Source of the DNA: Victivallis vadensis
Lineage (GTDB): Bacteria > Verrucomicrobiota > Lentisphaeria > Victivallales > GWF2-50-93
NCBI GenBank assembly: GCA_020718525.1
Contig: DYRX01000005.1
Span: 1 to 34,933, forward strand
Length of the DNA stretch: 34,933 nucleotides
Direction: 5' to 3'
Shown here: positions 26,483 through 34,933 of the stretch, in pieces
Numbering within the stretch: the first letter of the stretch is position 1
Layout: the number at the start of each line of letters is the position of its first letter
Notes under the pieces: model-generated
Seen by the model: only the letters and a program-made list of their open reading frames with translations
What the model was told of the DNA's origin: nothing
Databases searched by the model: none
Program-made: the position numbers and the translations under genes

Positions 26483-27487
26483 ATGATAGCTCAGATTGCG
26501 AAACGCCTTAAAAATCTTATTGACGGAGACTCATTGCCGGTATATGTGATTTTCAGAAATCCGCCGGTCTTCATCAGCTATTTCGAAGATTTCCAGAAAT
26601 GCAAGGACGATATTATCCACTCGCTTTCCGGAGAAAAAGCCCATTTCATCTTTCAATTCGGATGGCATCGGGAAACACAGGAAAGAGCCGAAGAAGTCGG
26701 AAAGGAGATTGCGGATTTGAAGAGGACAAATCCGGAAATTGAAAGTATTTTCCTCTGTAACTCCGAAAACGAGCAGAGATTGGTCGGGGCCGCTGGAGTC
26801 AGGGCGGAATTCTGCCATCAGAACGCTTTTCTGGATGAAAATATCTACTCCATTTACAATGTCCCCAAAAAGTACGATGCGATTTACGTCGCAAGGATAA
26901 CCCCCTTCAAAAGACATTTTTTGGCTTCCAAGATCAAGTCTTTGCGCCTGATAGGCGACTATTCGATGAAGGAGGAATGGCACTTCAATGAGGTTATGCG
27001 CGCTCTTCCTAACGCAGACTGGAAGCGCAAGGCGTTTTCCAGATTCATGTCGAGAAACATGTGCGAAGCGCATTGCGGACTCTGTCTCTCCGCAGAAGAG
27101 GGTGCAATGTTCGTGAGCGCCGAATATCTCCTTTCCGGACTTCCCGTCGTTTCAACGGCAAACATCGGCGGAAGAGATGTAATGTTCGACAAATCCTACG
27201 CTTTCCCGGCGCAGGATACGCCAGATTCCGTCCTCGAAGGGGTTGAAGTGATGAAAAAGACAGCCCCGCCTGCGCAGGAAATCAGAAAATTGACTTTGGA
27301 GAACTTTGCCCCGCATCGTGAAAAGATGATCTCGATTCTACAGGAAATCTGCGACAAGCGCTCCGTCAAAAGGAATGTCCGCGCGGAATGGAGTAAGTTT
27401 TTCTCGCACAAATTCGGGCTCAGATGCTTCAATGGACCGATTGTCAGATTGACGAGAATACTTAAAAAAAAGAGTTCTAAAAACTAG
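26483..27487 (+). CDS. Glycosyltransferase (GT-B/GT4-like)
   Basis: YDAIYVARITPFKRHFLA...CGLCLSAEEGAMFVSAEYLLSGLPVVSTANIGGRDVMFD. Confidence 0.72.
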   Translation: MIAQIAKRLKNLIDGDSLPVYVIFRNPPVFISYFEDFQKCKDDIIHSLSGEKAHFIFQFGWHRETQERAEEVGKEIADLKRTNPEIESIFLCNSENEQRLVGAAGVRAEFCHQNAFLDENIYSIYNVPKKYDAIYVARITPFKRHFLASKIKSLRLIGDYSMKEEWHFNEVMRALPNADWKRKAFSRFMSRNMCEAHCGLCLSAEEGAMFVSAEYLLSGLPVVSTANIGGRDVMFDKSYAFPAQDTPDSVLEGVEVMKKTAPPAQEIRKLTLENFAPHREKMISILQEICDKRSVKRNVRAEWSKFFSHKFGLRCFNGPIVRLTRILKKKSSKN

Positions 27488-27526
27488 GAGGAGTCCGCCG
27501 GGCTTCCCCCGAGGATCCATAAATTT

Positions 27527-28459
27527 ATGAGACCAGTTTCAGATCAGAGGCGCATCAAGGAATTGCAGGCGAGGATCTCAATCCTCACCAGGGACACCCC
27601 GTGCAAAATACATCTGATGCACATAAAGCTTATTGTGGAGACAATCAAGCTGATACTCAATTCCACAAGACTCGGAGACAAAGGCTACAAAAACGCTCTG
27701 GACATTGAACTCAGCGAACGTGAACTTCATTTCAAGAGGCTTCCTAGTGAATTCGACGGATTCAGACTCCTTCACATATCGGACTTGCACATTGACGGAA
27801 TGCCAGAGCTGAAGGACAAAATGCTGGAAAAGATAATGCCCCTGGAATTCGATCTCTGCCTCCTCGGCGGGGACTACAGATTCCACAACAGCGGCAACAC
27901 CAGAAACGTCTGCGACAGAATGAGAAGTTTTATTTCGGAGCTGATTAAGAAGAACAAACCTGTCGCAGGAATACTGGGCAACCACGACGAATACGAAATC
28001 GCAAAACTTCTCGATCAGGCTGGCGTCGCTATGCTGATCAATGAAAGCATGAAAATATCAAGGAACGGGGCGGACATCTTTGTATGCGGACTGGACGACT
28101 GCCATTACTATTCCTCTCAGAACATTGCCGACTCGCTCGCTGGTATCCCTACGGATTCATTCAAAATCGTTCTCAGCCATTCGCCTGAACTCTACGCCGA
28201 AGCGGAAAAAGCCGGATTCGACCTCTACCTGGCTGGACACACGCATGGCGGCCAGATATGCCCAGTCCCCGGATTTCCAGTTCTGATACAGGCAAAGATT
28301 CCGCGCAGTCTGGCGTCCGGCATCTGGAACTATAAAAATCTGACAGGTCTGACCAACCGCGGAGCGGGAAGCAGTGGCGCGCCCGCAAGGTTCAACTGCC
28401 CGCCTGAAATTGCGCTGATCACCCTCAGAAAGGAGCCGGAAAATGAAGCCAAAGATTGA
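27527..28459 (+). CDS. Metallophosphoesterase (YaeI/LpxG-like family)
   Basis: FRLLHISDLHID, LGGDYRFH, GILGNHDEYE, LSHSPE, LAGHTHGGQICPVPG. Confidence 0.92.
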   Translation: MRPVSDQRRIKELQARISILTRDTPCKIHLMHIKLIVETIKLILNSTRLGDKGYKNALDIELSERELHFKRLPSEFDGFRLLHISDLHIDGMPELKDKMLEKIMPLEFDLCLLGGDYRFHNSGNTRNVCDRMRSFISELIKKNKPVAGILGNHDEYEIAKLLDQAGVAMLINESMKISRNGADIFVCGLDDCHYYSSQNIADSLAGIPTDSFKIVLSHSPELYAEAEKAGFDLYLAGHTHGGQICPVPGFPVLIQAKIPRSLASGIWNYKNLTGLTNRGAGSSGAPARFNCPPEIALITLRKEPENEAKD

Positions 28460-29609
28460 CATTTTCATGTTCATAGACGCGATGGGCTGGGAGGTGATCA
28501 AAGGCAGAGGCTTTCTTGAGGACATGCTCGCATACCGCCGTCCGGCAGGGATGCAGTTCGGCTATTCCTCGACAGCGATTCCCACCATTTTGACCGGCAC
28601 TCCGCCAATCGTCCACAAGCATCTGAGCTTCTACTACTACGCTCCGGACAAATCTCCCTTCAAGGCTTTTCATCTTTTGGGCCTCGGGCTTCTTCCCGAG
28701 AAGATCGCCGCAAAATGGAGACTCAGACATGTCTTGTCCAAGTGCGTCGCGAAAGCCTATGGATTCACCGGATATTTTGAAATGTATGCGATGAGCTTCA
28801 AGAAAATCCATTATTTCGACTACATTGAAAAGACAGACATCTTTGTTCCGGGGGGGCTTTCTCCGACTCCAAACCTCGCCGACCGCCTCAGCGATGCAAA
28901 TGTTCCGTACCACATTTCAAATTGGAGGCTCTCCGAGCAGGAGAACATTGACGCTCTCCTGAGGGACATTGAAAAAGAGGATATAAGCTTCGCATTCCTA
29001 TACACAGCAGCCATGGACGGACTTCTTCACATGGTTACAAAGAATGGCGCAAAGATACCAGTCAAGCTGGACTGGTATTCCTCGCATATCAGGAAGATCG
29101 CCGACACCGCCGCAAAGCATTACAGGGAAATATCAATTTCAGTCTTCTCCGACCACGGAATGACGAGCAAAAGCGGGGTCGAAGACATCATGGGACTGGT
29201 CGAAAAGCTCGGATTCAGATTTGGGAAAGACTATGCGGCGGTCTATGACTCCACCATGTCGAGATTTTGGTTTCTCAATGACCGCGCCAGGGAGGAGCTC
29301 GGCGACGCCCTCACGAAAATGCCGCGCTCAAGAGTCCTCAGCGAAGCAGAGAAGATTCGATACAGAATAAATTTTGCCGACAATATGTACGGGGAGGCGA
29401 TTCTTCTGATGGATCCCGGCGTTCAGATCGAGCCCTGCGACATGGGTCTGAAGGCTCTGCCCGGAATGCATGGATTCGCCCCCGAGCACGAGGACTCCTA
29501 TGCGGCTTTTCTTTCCACCGGGAAGCCATCGTCAGAACCGAACTGGGTCGGCGACTACTTCAAGATCATGACCGACAGCTTCGCCTCTAGAAAGGAGAAC
29601 CCGCAATGA
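28443..29609 (+). CDS. Alkaline phosphatase superfamily (phosphodiesterase/nucleotide pyrophosphatase-like)
   Basis: FMFIDAMGW, YSSTAIPTILTG, YTAAMDGLLH, SVFSDHGM, GMHGFAPEHEDSYAAFLSTG; 17-nt overlap with upstream CDS. Confidence 0.85.
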   Translation: MKPKIDIFMFIDAMGWEVIKGRGFLEDMLAYRRPAGMQFGYSSTAIPTILTGTPPIVHKHLSFYYYAPDKSPFKAFHLLGLGLLPEKIAAKWRLRHVLSKCVAKAYGFTGYFEMYAMSFKKIHYFDYIEKTDIFVPGGLSPTPNLADRLSDANVPYHISNWRLSEQENIDALLRDIEKEDISFAFLYTAAMDGLLHMVTKNGAKIPVKLDWYSSHIRKIADTAAKHYREISISVFSDHGMTSKSGVEDIMGLVEKLGFRFGKDYAAVYDSTMSRFWFLNDRAREELGDALTKMPRSRVLSEAEKIRYRINFADNMYGEAILLMDPGVQIEPCDMGLKALPGMHGFAPEHEDSYAAFLSTGKPSSEPNWVGDYFKIMTDSFASRKENPQ

Positions 29610-30457
29610 GCAGGCCTCTTGCAAGCATAGTAATGAGATCAATGAACGACATCAAGTTCATCGAAAAGACTTTGGAGGGCCTATTCTCGCAGAGCTTCAA
29701 GGATTTCGAACTGCTCAACATTGACTCCGGCTCCAGCGACGGCACATATGAAATCATAAAAAAATACAACTCCAACAAATGCAGACAGATACGCCCGCAG
29801 GACTATGTCCCCGGAAAGGTTCTCAATTCGATGGTCAAAGAATGCGCAGGCGAGCTGATCGTCTTCAACAATTCTGACTGCATCCCGATGAATTCCGACT
29901 GGCTGAAAAATCTTCTGGAGCCGCTAGTCAGCGAAGCCGATGTCGGAGCTTGCTTTGCAAACCAGTTGCCAAGGCCTGATGCGGATCTGCTTGTCGCAAA
30001 GGACAACCTGAGAGCCTACGGCGACGGTAGAATCTCCGCGACATGGAGGCACTTCTTCTCCCTCGCAAGCAGTGCTGCAAGAAAAAAAGTTCTCGAAGAG
30101 CATCCTTTCGACGAGAAGATCCAATACTCCGAGGATGTAGAATGGTCGCTGAGAATCAAGAATCTCGGATGGAAAATAAGATATGTCCCGAGCGCGGTAG
30201 TGGAGCATTCCCACAACTACAGCAGGAAAGAACTGAAGAAGCGCTTCTACAACGAGGGGCTGGCGGACGGGAGGATATTCGGGGAGCGCCCCAAGTTTTT
30301 GAGGAGCTTTCTACTTCCCCTTCTCGCCGAGTCGGCAAGGGACGCCGCCTATCTTGCAAAAACTGGGAATGTCCTGAGCATTCCTGACGGCATCATCTAC
30401 AGATTCATTCAAAGGCATTCCGCCTACAGAGGCAGAAGGGACTTCTTTCTAAAATGA
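29606..30457 (+). CDS. Glycosyltransferase family 2
   Basis: ASIVMRSMNDIKFIEKTLEGLFSQSFKDFELLNIDSGSSDGT, FNNSDCIP, ATGA overlap. Confidence 0.92.
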   Translation: MSRPLASIVMRSMNDIKFIEKTLEGLFSQSFKDFELLNIDSGSSDGTYEIIKKYNSNKCRQIRPQDYVPGKVLNSMVKECAGELIVFNNSDCIPMNSDWLKNLLEPLVSEADVGACFANQLPRPDADLLVAKDNLRAYGDGRISATWRHFFSLASSAARKKVLEEHPFDEKIQYSEDVEWSLRIKNLGWKIRYVPSAVVEHSHNYSRKELKKRFYNEGLADGRIFGERPKFLRSFLLPLLAESARDAAYLAKTGNVLSIPDGIIYRFIQRHSAYRGRRDFFLK

Positions 30458-31608
30458 AGATATTGATGGCAAGCAGATACGCGAAAAGAATTGGAGGAAT
30501 AGAAAGCTTCCTCTTCGATTCATCGAGGATTTTGAAGAGGGACGGTCATTCGATATTCGCCCTTTTCGAGGAAGGAGAGCTCGCCCAGACCGAGGCTTCC
30601 ATCTTCGAGAAGCACTTGACTCTCCCACAGGACGGAGCCACTGGAAATGTTCTGGATCAGATCGCGTCTATATCCCCGGACATGGTCATGATCCATAAGA
30701 TTTGCGATATCCGCCTCCTAAGGGAACTGAACCGCCGCTTCAAAACGCTCGCGGTCGTCCACGACCACGACTACTACTGCATAAGAAGGCACAAATACTT
30801 CCCGGTCAACAGAAAAAACTGCACGCGCCCATTTTCTCTACCATTCTGCTCGCTGTGCTCCACACTTCTCGAAAGGAGCGCCTCGGGCGTCAAAATGATA
30901 AATCCATTTGCACGGATGGCAATGCTGTCGGAGATACGCAGATGCGGAAAATATGCAGTGATATCGGAATATATGAGGGAAAATCTGATTTCCAATTCAT
31001 TCGACAGCAATAAGATAGCAAAACTCAAGCCGCCTCTCCGCGCTCTATCCGGCGAGCAGACAGAAAATAAAAGATGCGGCGCTTTCAGAATTCTCTTCGT
31101 TGGACAGCTCATACGCGGAAAGGGCGCAGACCTTCTTCTGCACGCCGCAAAGCTTCTAAAAATTGATTTTGAACTGCGAATTGCAGGCACTGGTAACGAC
31201 GAATCCTTTCTAAAGGAGCTCTGCTCCGAACTCAAACTTTCTTCCCAAGTCTCGTTTATGGGCAGGGCGACTGATATTGCTCCGCTCTACGACTGGGCGA
31301 ACATATCTGTCCTGCCGTCGCGCTGGCAGGAGCCCTTCGGACTGGTAGGAATCGAGTCAATGTCGCGCGGCAGACCTGTCGTCGCTTTCGACATTGGCGG
31401 CGTTCGCGAGTGGCTCAGGGACTCCTGGAACGGACTTCTGGCAAAACCCGGTGACGTCGCAGACCTCGCGGCTAAAATTGAAGAGCTCGCCGGCTCCGAA
31501 GACATGATGAGGACGTTCGGAGCCAACGGGCTTGACACTGTGCGCCTGGACTATTCCGACCAGGCTTTTGTCAGTTCATTTTTGAACTCAATAGAGGATC
31601 TCAAATGA
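30454..31608 (+). CDS. Glycosyltransferase family 4
   Basis: RIGGIESFLFDSSRIL, ILFVGQLIRGKGADLLLHAAKLL, VLPSRWQEPFGLVGIESMSRGRPVVAFDIGG. Confidence 0.93.
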   Translation: MKILMASRYAKRIGGIESFLFDSSRILKRDGHSIFALFEEGELAQTEASIFEKHLTLPQDGATGNVLDQIASISPDMVMIHKICDIRLLRELNRRFKTLAVVHDHDYYCIRRHKYFPVNRKNCTRPFSLPFCSLCSTLLERSASGVKMINPFARMAMLSEIRRCGKYAVISEYMRENLISNSFDSNKIAKLKPPLRALSGEQTENKRCGAFRILFVGQLIRGKGADLLLHAAKLLKIDFELRIAGTGNDESFLKELCSELKLSSQVSFMGRATDIAPLYDWANISVLPSRWQEPFGLVGIESMSRGRPVVAFDIGGVREWLRDSWNGLLAKPGDVADLAAKIEELAGSEDMMRTFGANGLDTVRLDYSDQAFVSSFLNSIEDLK

Positions 31609-32741
31609 AAAACATACTCTTTTCAGCAATGCCTATGGACGAGGGAAAATCTGGAATATCCAACTACATCTTCAACGTTCTAGGAGAAATGCTCAAGGAA
31701 AACAATGTGACTGTCGCCGCGCTCGGCAGAGACATGCATCTGCTCGAAAAACGCTTTCCGAAGGCGAAGTTCATTGTTGTAGCGGACAGATTCGCAAGCC
31801 CGCTTCGCAACATGCTCTGGCATCTTTTCATCTTCCCTTTCACAATAAGAAGATCAAGCTACGACTTTATTTTCCTGCCCGCCGCCAACAGGAGAGTCAT
31901 ATGCATAAGTCCTTTGTTTTCAATAGGAACCGTCCACGACTTCTCTCAGTTGCACATAAAGGGCAAATACGATCTTTTCCGCACCTTCTACGTTGAAAAG
32001 CTCATACCATTTTTTCTACACAGGCTCAGTGCGGTAGTCTCCGTGAGCGAAAGCACCAAAAAGGACATAGTCTCGCACTGCGGAATCGCAGACGACAAGG
32101 TGACAGTCCTCTACAACGGATATGACCGCAGTCTCTGCAATCTCAGTTTCCCTTCGGATCCGACTGCGACAAGAAACAAATTTGCGTTTGGCCAGGAGTA
32201 CATCCTCTACATATCCAGAATAGAGCACCCCGGCAAAAACCATCTCAACCTCATCAAGGCGTATGAAAGGCTTCCGGCGTCTATAATCGAAAAGTATGCC
32301 CTTGTTCTGGCAGGAAGCGACTGGACTGGTGCCGAAAAGGTTCACGAGTACGCCAAGGCATCCCCGCTCGCCAATCGTATCGTCTTCACTGGATTCGTCG
32401 CGTCCGAAGATCTGCCCCATCTCTACAGGGGGGCGTCGCTCTACGTTTTTCCGTCATTCTTCGAGGGCTTTGGAATTCCTCTGATCGAAGCGATGGCCTG
32501 CGGCGCCCCATGCGCGTGCTCCAACTGCTCCTCGCTTGCGGAAATCGCCGGATCTGCAGCCATGACTTTCGATCCCGCCAATCCAGATGAAATTTCCGCC
32601 GCAATAGGAAAAATACTTGAAAATCAGGCGCTCTCGGCGGAACTCTCCTCCAAGGGCAAAGAGAGAGTCTCCATCTTTTCATGGGAAAAGCACGTCAAGG
32701 GAATTTTGGACATCTATGATTCAAGAACGAAGAAAAAATGA
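31605..32741 (+). CDS. Glycosyltransferase family 4 (mannosyltransferase-like)
   Basis: ISNYIFNVLGEM, YILYISRIEHPGKNHLNLIKAYERL, VFPSFFEGFGIPLIEAMACGAPCACSNCSSLAEI. Confidence 0.93.
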   Translation: MKNILFSAMPMDEGKSGISNYIFNVLGEMLKENNVTVAALGRDMHLLEKRFPKAKFIVVADRFASPLRNMLWHLFIFPFTIRRSSYDFIFLPAANRRVICISPLFSIGTVHDFSQLHIKGKYDLFRTFYVEKLIPFFLHRLSAVVSVSESTKKDIVSHCGIADDKVTVLYNGYDRSLCNLSFPSDPTATRNKFAFGQEYILYISRIEHPGKNHLNLIKAYERLPASIIEKYALVLAGSDWTGAEKVHEYAKASPLANRIVFTGFVASEDLPHLYRGASLYVFPSFFEGFGIPLIEAMACGAPCACSNCSSLAEIAGSAAMTFDPANPDEISAAIGKILENQALSAELSSKGKERVSIFSWEKHVKGILDIYDSRTKKK

Positions 32742-34077
32742 TCTCGATCGCATAGAATCGAATCTGAGCGATTCAGTTCAGGGGACATTTCGCGCCTCTG
32801 CAAAAAAAATCGTCTCCGTCTCCTGCAGAGGAATGGCGCTAATCCTCCGTAGAATCTTCGAAATCGCCATCTCGCTCCCTTTGATTTTCCTTTTCACCCT
32901 CCCGATTGGGATTGCGAAATTCGCAAAAAGAATTTTCACAGGCAAGCCGGTCTTTGAAAAAAAAGCCGTCTATGGAAAGAACGGAGCGCCACTCGAGATC
33001 GTCTTCTTCAATTCCAGGCGTTATTTTGTCAGAAAGGCTTCATTGTTCGTCTACGTTCTAACGGGAAAAATCGCCCTTGTCGGCATTGGAATAGAAGATT
33101 ATGGAAGCAGACCGGATCTTCCGGAAAACGCCTATCTCCTCAGGGACAAGCCTGGCATTTTCAATCTTTGGTTTGTCAGGGAAAGCGGAAAGATAGGGCA
33201 TGAGGGGAAAATTGGGACTGAGTGGGAGTATGTATTTAGAAGGGACCTCTCAAAGGACATAGTTCTAATTCTCAAGAGCATTCCTGCGGCTCTTATGAGA
33301 AGCGAGGGAAGCGCATACCGTCCGGAAATTAATCTGCTGAACGTCAAATTCAGAAATATGCGGATGCTTGAGGCTCTGGAATTCATGGAGAAATCCATAG
33401 TTTCCGGAGATCGTAAAAAAGTATTTTTCATCAATCCGGACTGTCTCAACAAGAGCGTTTCCGACAGAGAGTACGCAGATAATCTCGCGAAGTCGGACAT
33501 TGTCCTTCCGGATGGTTCAGGAATCAATCTCGCGTGCAAGATAATGGGGACCCATCTCATAGAAAACGTGAACGGAACCGACATGTTCCCGTTCATCTGC
33601 CGCCTTTCCGCGGAAAAAAGCTTCAAAATATTCCTTCTCGGAGCCAAGCCAGGAATTGCCGACGCTGTCAGAAAAAACTGCGAGAGCAACTATCCCGGGG
33701 TGAAATTCTGCGGAGTCAGGGACGGCTATTTCGACAAAGCCAAGGAGTCTGCTAAAGTCATTTCAGAAATAAATGAAGCCGACCCGGATTTTCTTCTTGT
33801 CGCCTTTGGCGCACCATACCAGGAGAAATGGATAACGGAGCATTTTTCCGCCCTCGGGGCAAGAGTCTGCATTGGTGTCGGAGGGCTCTTCGACTTCTAT
33901 TCCGGGAGAATTCCCAGAGCGCCGAAATGGATGCGCGAACTTGGATTGGAATGGATATTCAGACTCCTTCAGGAACCGGCCCGCATGTGGAAAAGATATG
34001 TGATCGGCAACCCGCTTTTTGTGTTCAGAGTTCTTAAATGGAAAGCATTTATGGAGGATTCCAATGGAAATAAATGA
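32716..34077 (+). CDS. Degenerate sugar-transferase-like N-terminal domain fused to WecG/TagA/CpsF (GT26) glycosyltransferase
   Basis: C-terminus VLPDGSGINLACKIMG, NGTDMFPFI, FGAPYQEKWI, GVGGLFDFYSGRIPRAPKWMRELGLEWIFRLLQEPARMWKRYV (GT26); N-terminus LTGKIALVGIGIED...LRDKPGIFNLWFV resembles the sugar transferase tail; ATG 32716 preferred over 32617. Confidence 0.85.
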   Translation: MIQERRKNDLDRIESNLSDSVQGTFRASAKKIVSVSCRGMALILRRIFEIAISLPLIFLFTLPIGIAKFAKRIFTGKPVFEKKAVYGKNGAPLEIVFFNSRRYFVRKASLFVYVLTGKIALVGIGIEDYGSRPDLPENAYLLRDKPGIFNLWFVRESGKIGHEGKIGTEWEYVFRRDLSKDIVLILKSIPAALMRSEGSAYRPEINLLNVKFRNMRMLEALEFMEKSIVSGDRKKVFFINPDCLNKSVSDREYADNLAKSDIVLPDGSGINLACKIMGTHLIENVNGTDMFPFICRLSAEKSFKIFLLGAKPGIADAVRKNCESNYPGVKFCGVRDGYFDKAKESAKVISEINEADPDFLLVAFGAPYQEKWITEHFSALGARVCIGVGGLFDFYSGRIPRAPKWMRELGLEWIFRLLQEPARMWKRYVIGNPLFVFRVLKWKAFMEDSNGNK

Positions 34078-34786
34078 GAGACGGAACAGAGAGGAGATGA
34101 TTGACAAGTTCATCTCCGCCCGCCGCAAGGACAAACTGCTCCCTTCGGGACTTAAGATGGTGGCGTGGAAGTCAACTGTCGCATTATCATACTTTCTCAA
34201 GCGCGCAATTGACATCCTCGTATCATCCACGGCGCTTTTCATCGCTTCGCCATTCTTCACCCTTCTTGCCATCGCGATCAAAATCGAATCGCCAGGTCCT
34301 CTCATCTTTTCTCAGATCAGAGTCGGGAAAAACGGACGGCACTTTAAATTTTTCAAATTCAGATCCATGGTTCAGAACGCGGAAAAACTAAAGGACCAGC
34401 TCAAGCAGGACAACGAGTCAAAGGACGGCGTGATATTCAAGATGAAGAAAGATCCGAGAATCACGAAGATTGGCGCTTTCATACGAAAATTCAGCATAGA
34501 CGAACTGCCACAGCTTTTCAATGTTCTGATCGGAGACATGAGCCTGGTAGGTCCCCGCCCTCCCCTGCCCCGCGAAGTCGCGGAATACACGCTGGAAGAC
34601 CGCAAGCGCCTTCATGCCAAGCCTGGCATCACATGCACTTGGCAGATATCTGGACGAAGCGACATCCCATTTAAGATTCAGGCCGAGCTGGACAAGGAAT
34701 ACATACACAGCAAGAGCTTCTGGAAGGACATGAAAATTCTTATTCTTACCGTTCCGGCAGTCATCACCGGAAAAGGCGCATATTGA
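34064..34786 (+). CDS. Undecaprenyl-phosphate sugar phosphotransferase (bacterial sugar transferase family)
   Basis: LKRAIDILVSSTALFIASPFFTLLAIAIKIESPGPLIFSQIRVGKNGRHFKFFKFRSM, IRKFSIDELPQLFNVLIGDMSLVGPRPPLP, KPGITCTWQISGR; ATG 34064, 14-nt overlap. Confidence 0.95.
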   Translation: MEINERRNREEMIDKFISARRKDKLLPSGLKMVAWKSTVALSYFLKRAIDILVSSTALFIASPFFTLLAIAIKIESPGPLIFSQIRVGKNGRHFKFFKFRSMVQNAEKLKDQLKQDNESKDGVIFKMKKDPRITKIGAFIRKFSIDELPQLFNVLIGDMSLVGPRPPLPREVAEYTLEDRKRLHAKPGITCTWQISGRSDIPFKIQAELDKEYIHSKSFWKDMKILILTVPAVITGKGAY

Positions 34787-34839
34787 CGGGCAAGATTTGG
34801 GATTGGATTTTTTTGTTTCGCCTGAGGGGCGACATGAAT
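34778..34839 (+). repeat. 62-bp dispersed direct repeat, copy 2
   Basis: gcatattgacgggcaagatttgggattggatttttttgtttcgcctgaggggcgacatgaat; 58/62 identical to 6463..6524; contains the stop codon of the sugar transferase gene. Confidence 0.95.
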
Positions 34840-34899
34840 CTCGTCCGAGGAAGGAACGGAAAAATACGGTTGGTTTCGAATCCACAGCACAGGGCATAG
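34783..34899 (+). other. Candidate micro-ORF through repeat copy 2 (TTG overlapping upstream stop as TTGA)
   Basis: Reads LTGKIWDWIFLFRLRGDMNLVRGRNGKIRLVSNPQHRA*; first 19 residues match the copy-1 reading except A/G. Confidence 0.35.
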
Positions 34900-34933
34900 A
34901 AAAATCGGGGCTACTACCTGTGGTCTTTTGTAT

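Noticed and set aside
32617-32715. N-terminal extension of the GT26 fusion ORF
   Set aside because: Out-of-frame reading of the upstream GT4 gene; ATG 32716 is a better start.
34876-34885. TTTCGAATCC resembling the tRNA T-arm (shared 9-mer with the tRNA-Cys) as a possible att-site remnant
   Set aside because: Only 9 nt match, no flanking stem or acceptor match and no integrase in the window; probably chance.

Overview
The window is a dense bacterial locus, almost entirely + strand, dominated by a Wzx/Wzy-type exopolysaccharide (EPS)/capsule cluster from about 3.5 kb to the right edge. Upstream are a ThuA-like protein, a Gfo/Idh/MocA oxidoreductase, a convergent cupin (DUF985-like) gene, a tRNA-Cys(GCA) with encoded CCA, and a small nucleotidyltransferase-like two-gene module. 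The cluster encodes mannose-1-phosphate guanylyltransferase, a STAS protein, a degenerate Wzc-like copolymerase, a Wza-like exporter, O-antigen ligase/polymerase, a flippase, several GT2/GT4/GT87/GT-C glycosyltransferases, two phosphohydrolases, a GT26 (WecG/TagA) fusion, and a canonical undecaprenyl-phosphate sugar transferase. The most unusual signals are: (1) a 62-bp direct repeat (58/62 identical) about 28.3 kb apart, each copy at the 3' end of a sugar-transferase-fold gene, with a shared micro-ORF reading LTGKIWDWIFLFRLR[A/G]DMN that overlaps the upstream stop codon; (2) an apparent SpoIIE phosphatase/HATPase plus STAS partner-switch embedded in the cluster beside a Cache-like lipoprotein; (3) adjacent fusions (TM-GT2 and GtrA-GT-C) that look like a complete polyprenyl-phosphate glycosylation unit in two polypeptides; (4) two catalytically degenerate sugar-transferase domains and a degenerate Wzc ATPase. 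All functional calls come from reading motifs by eye; no searches were run.
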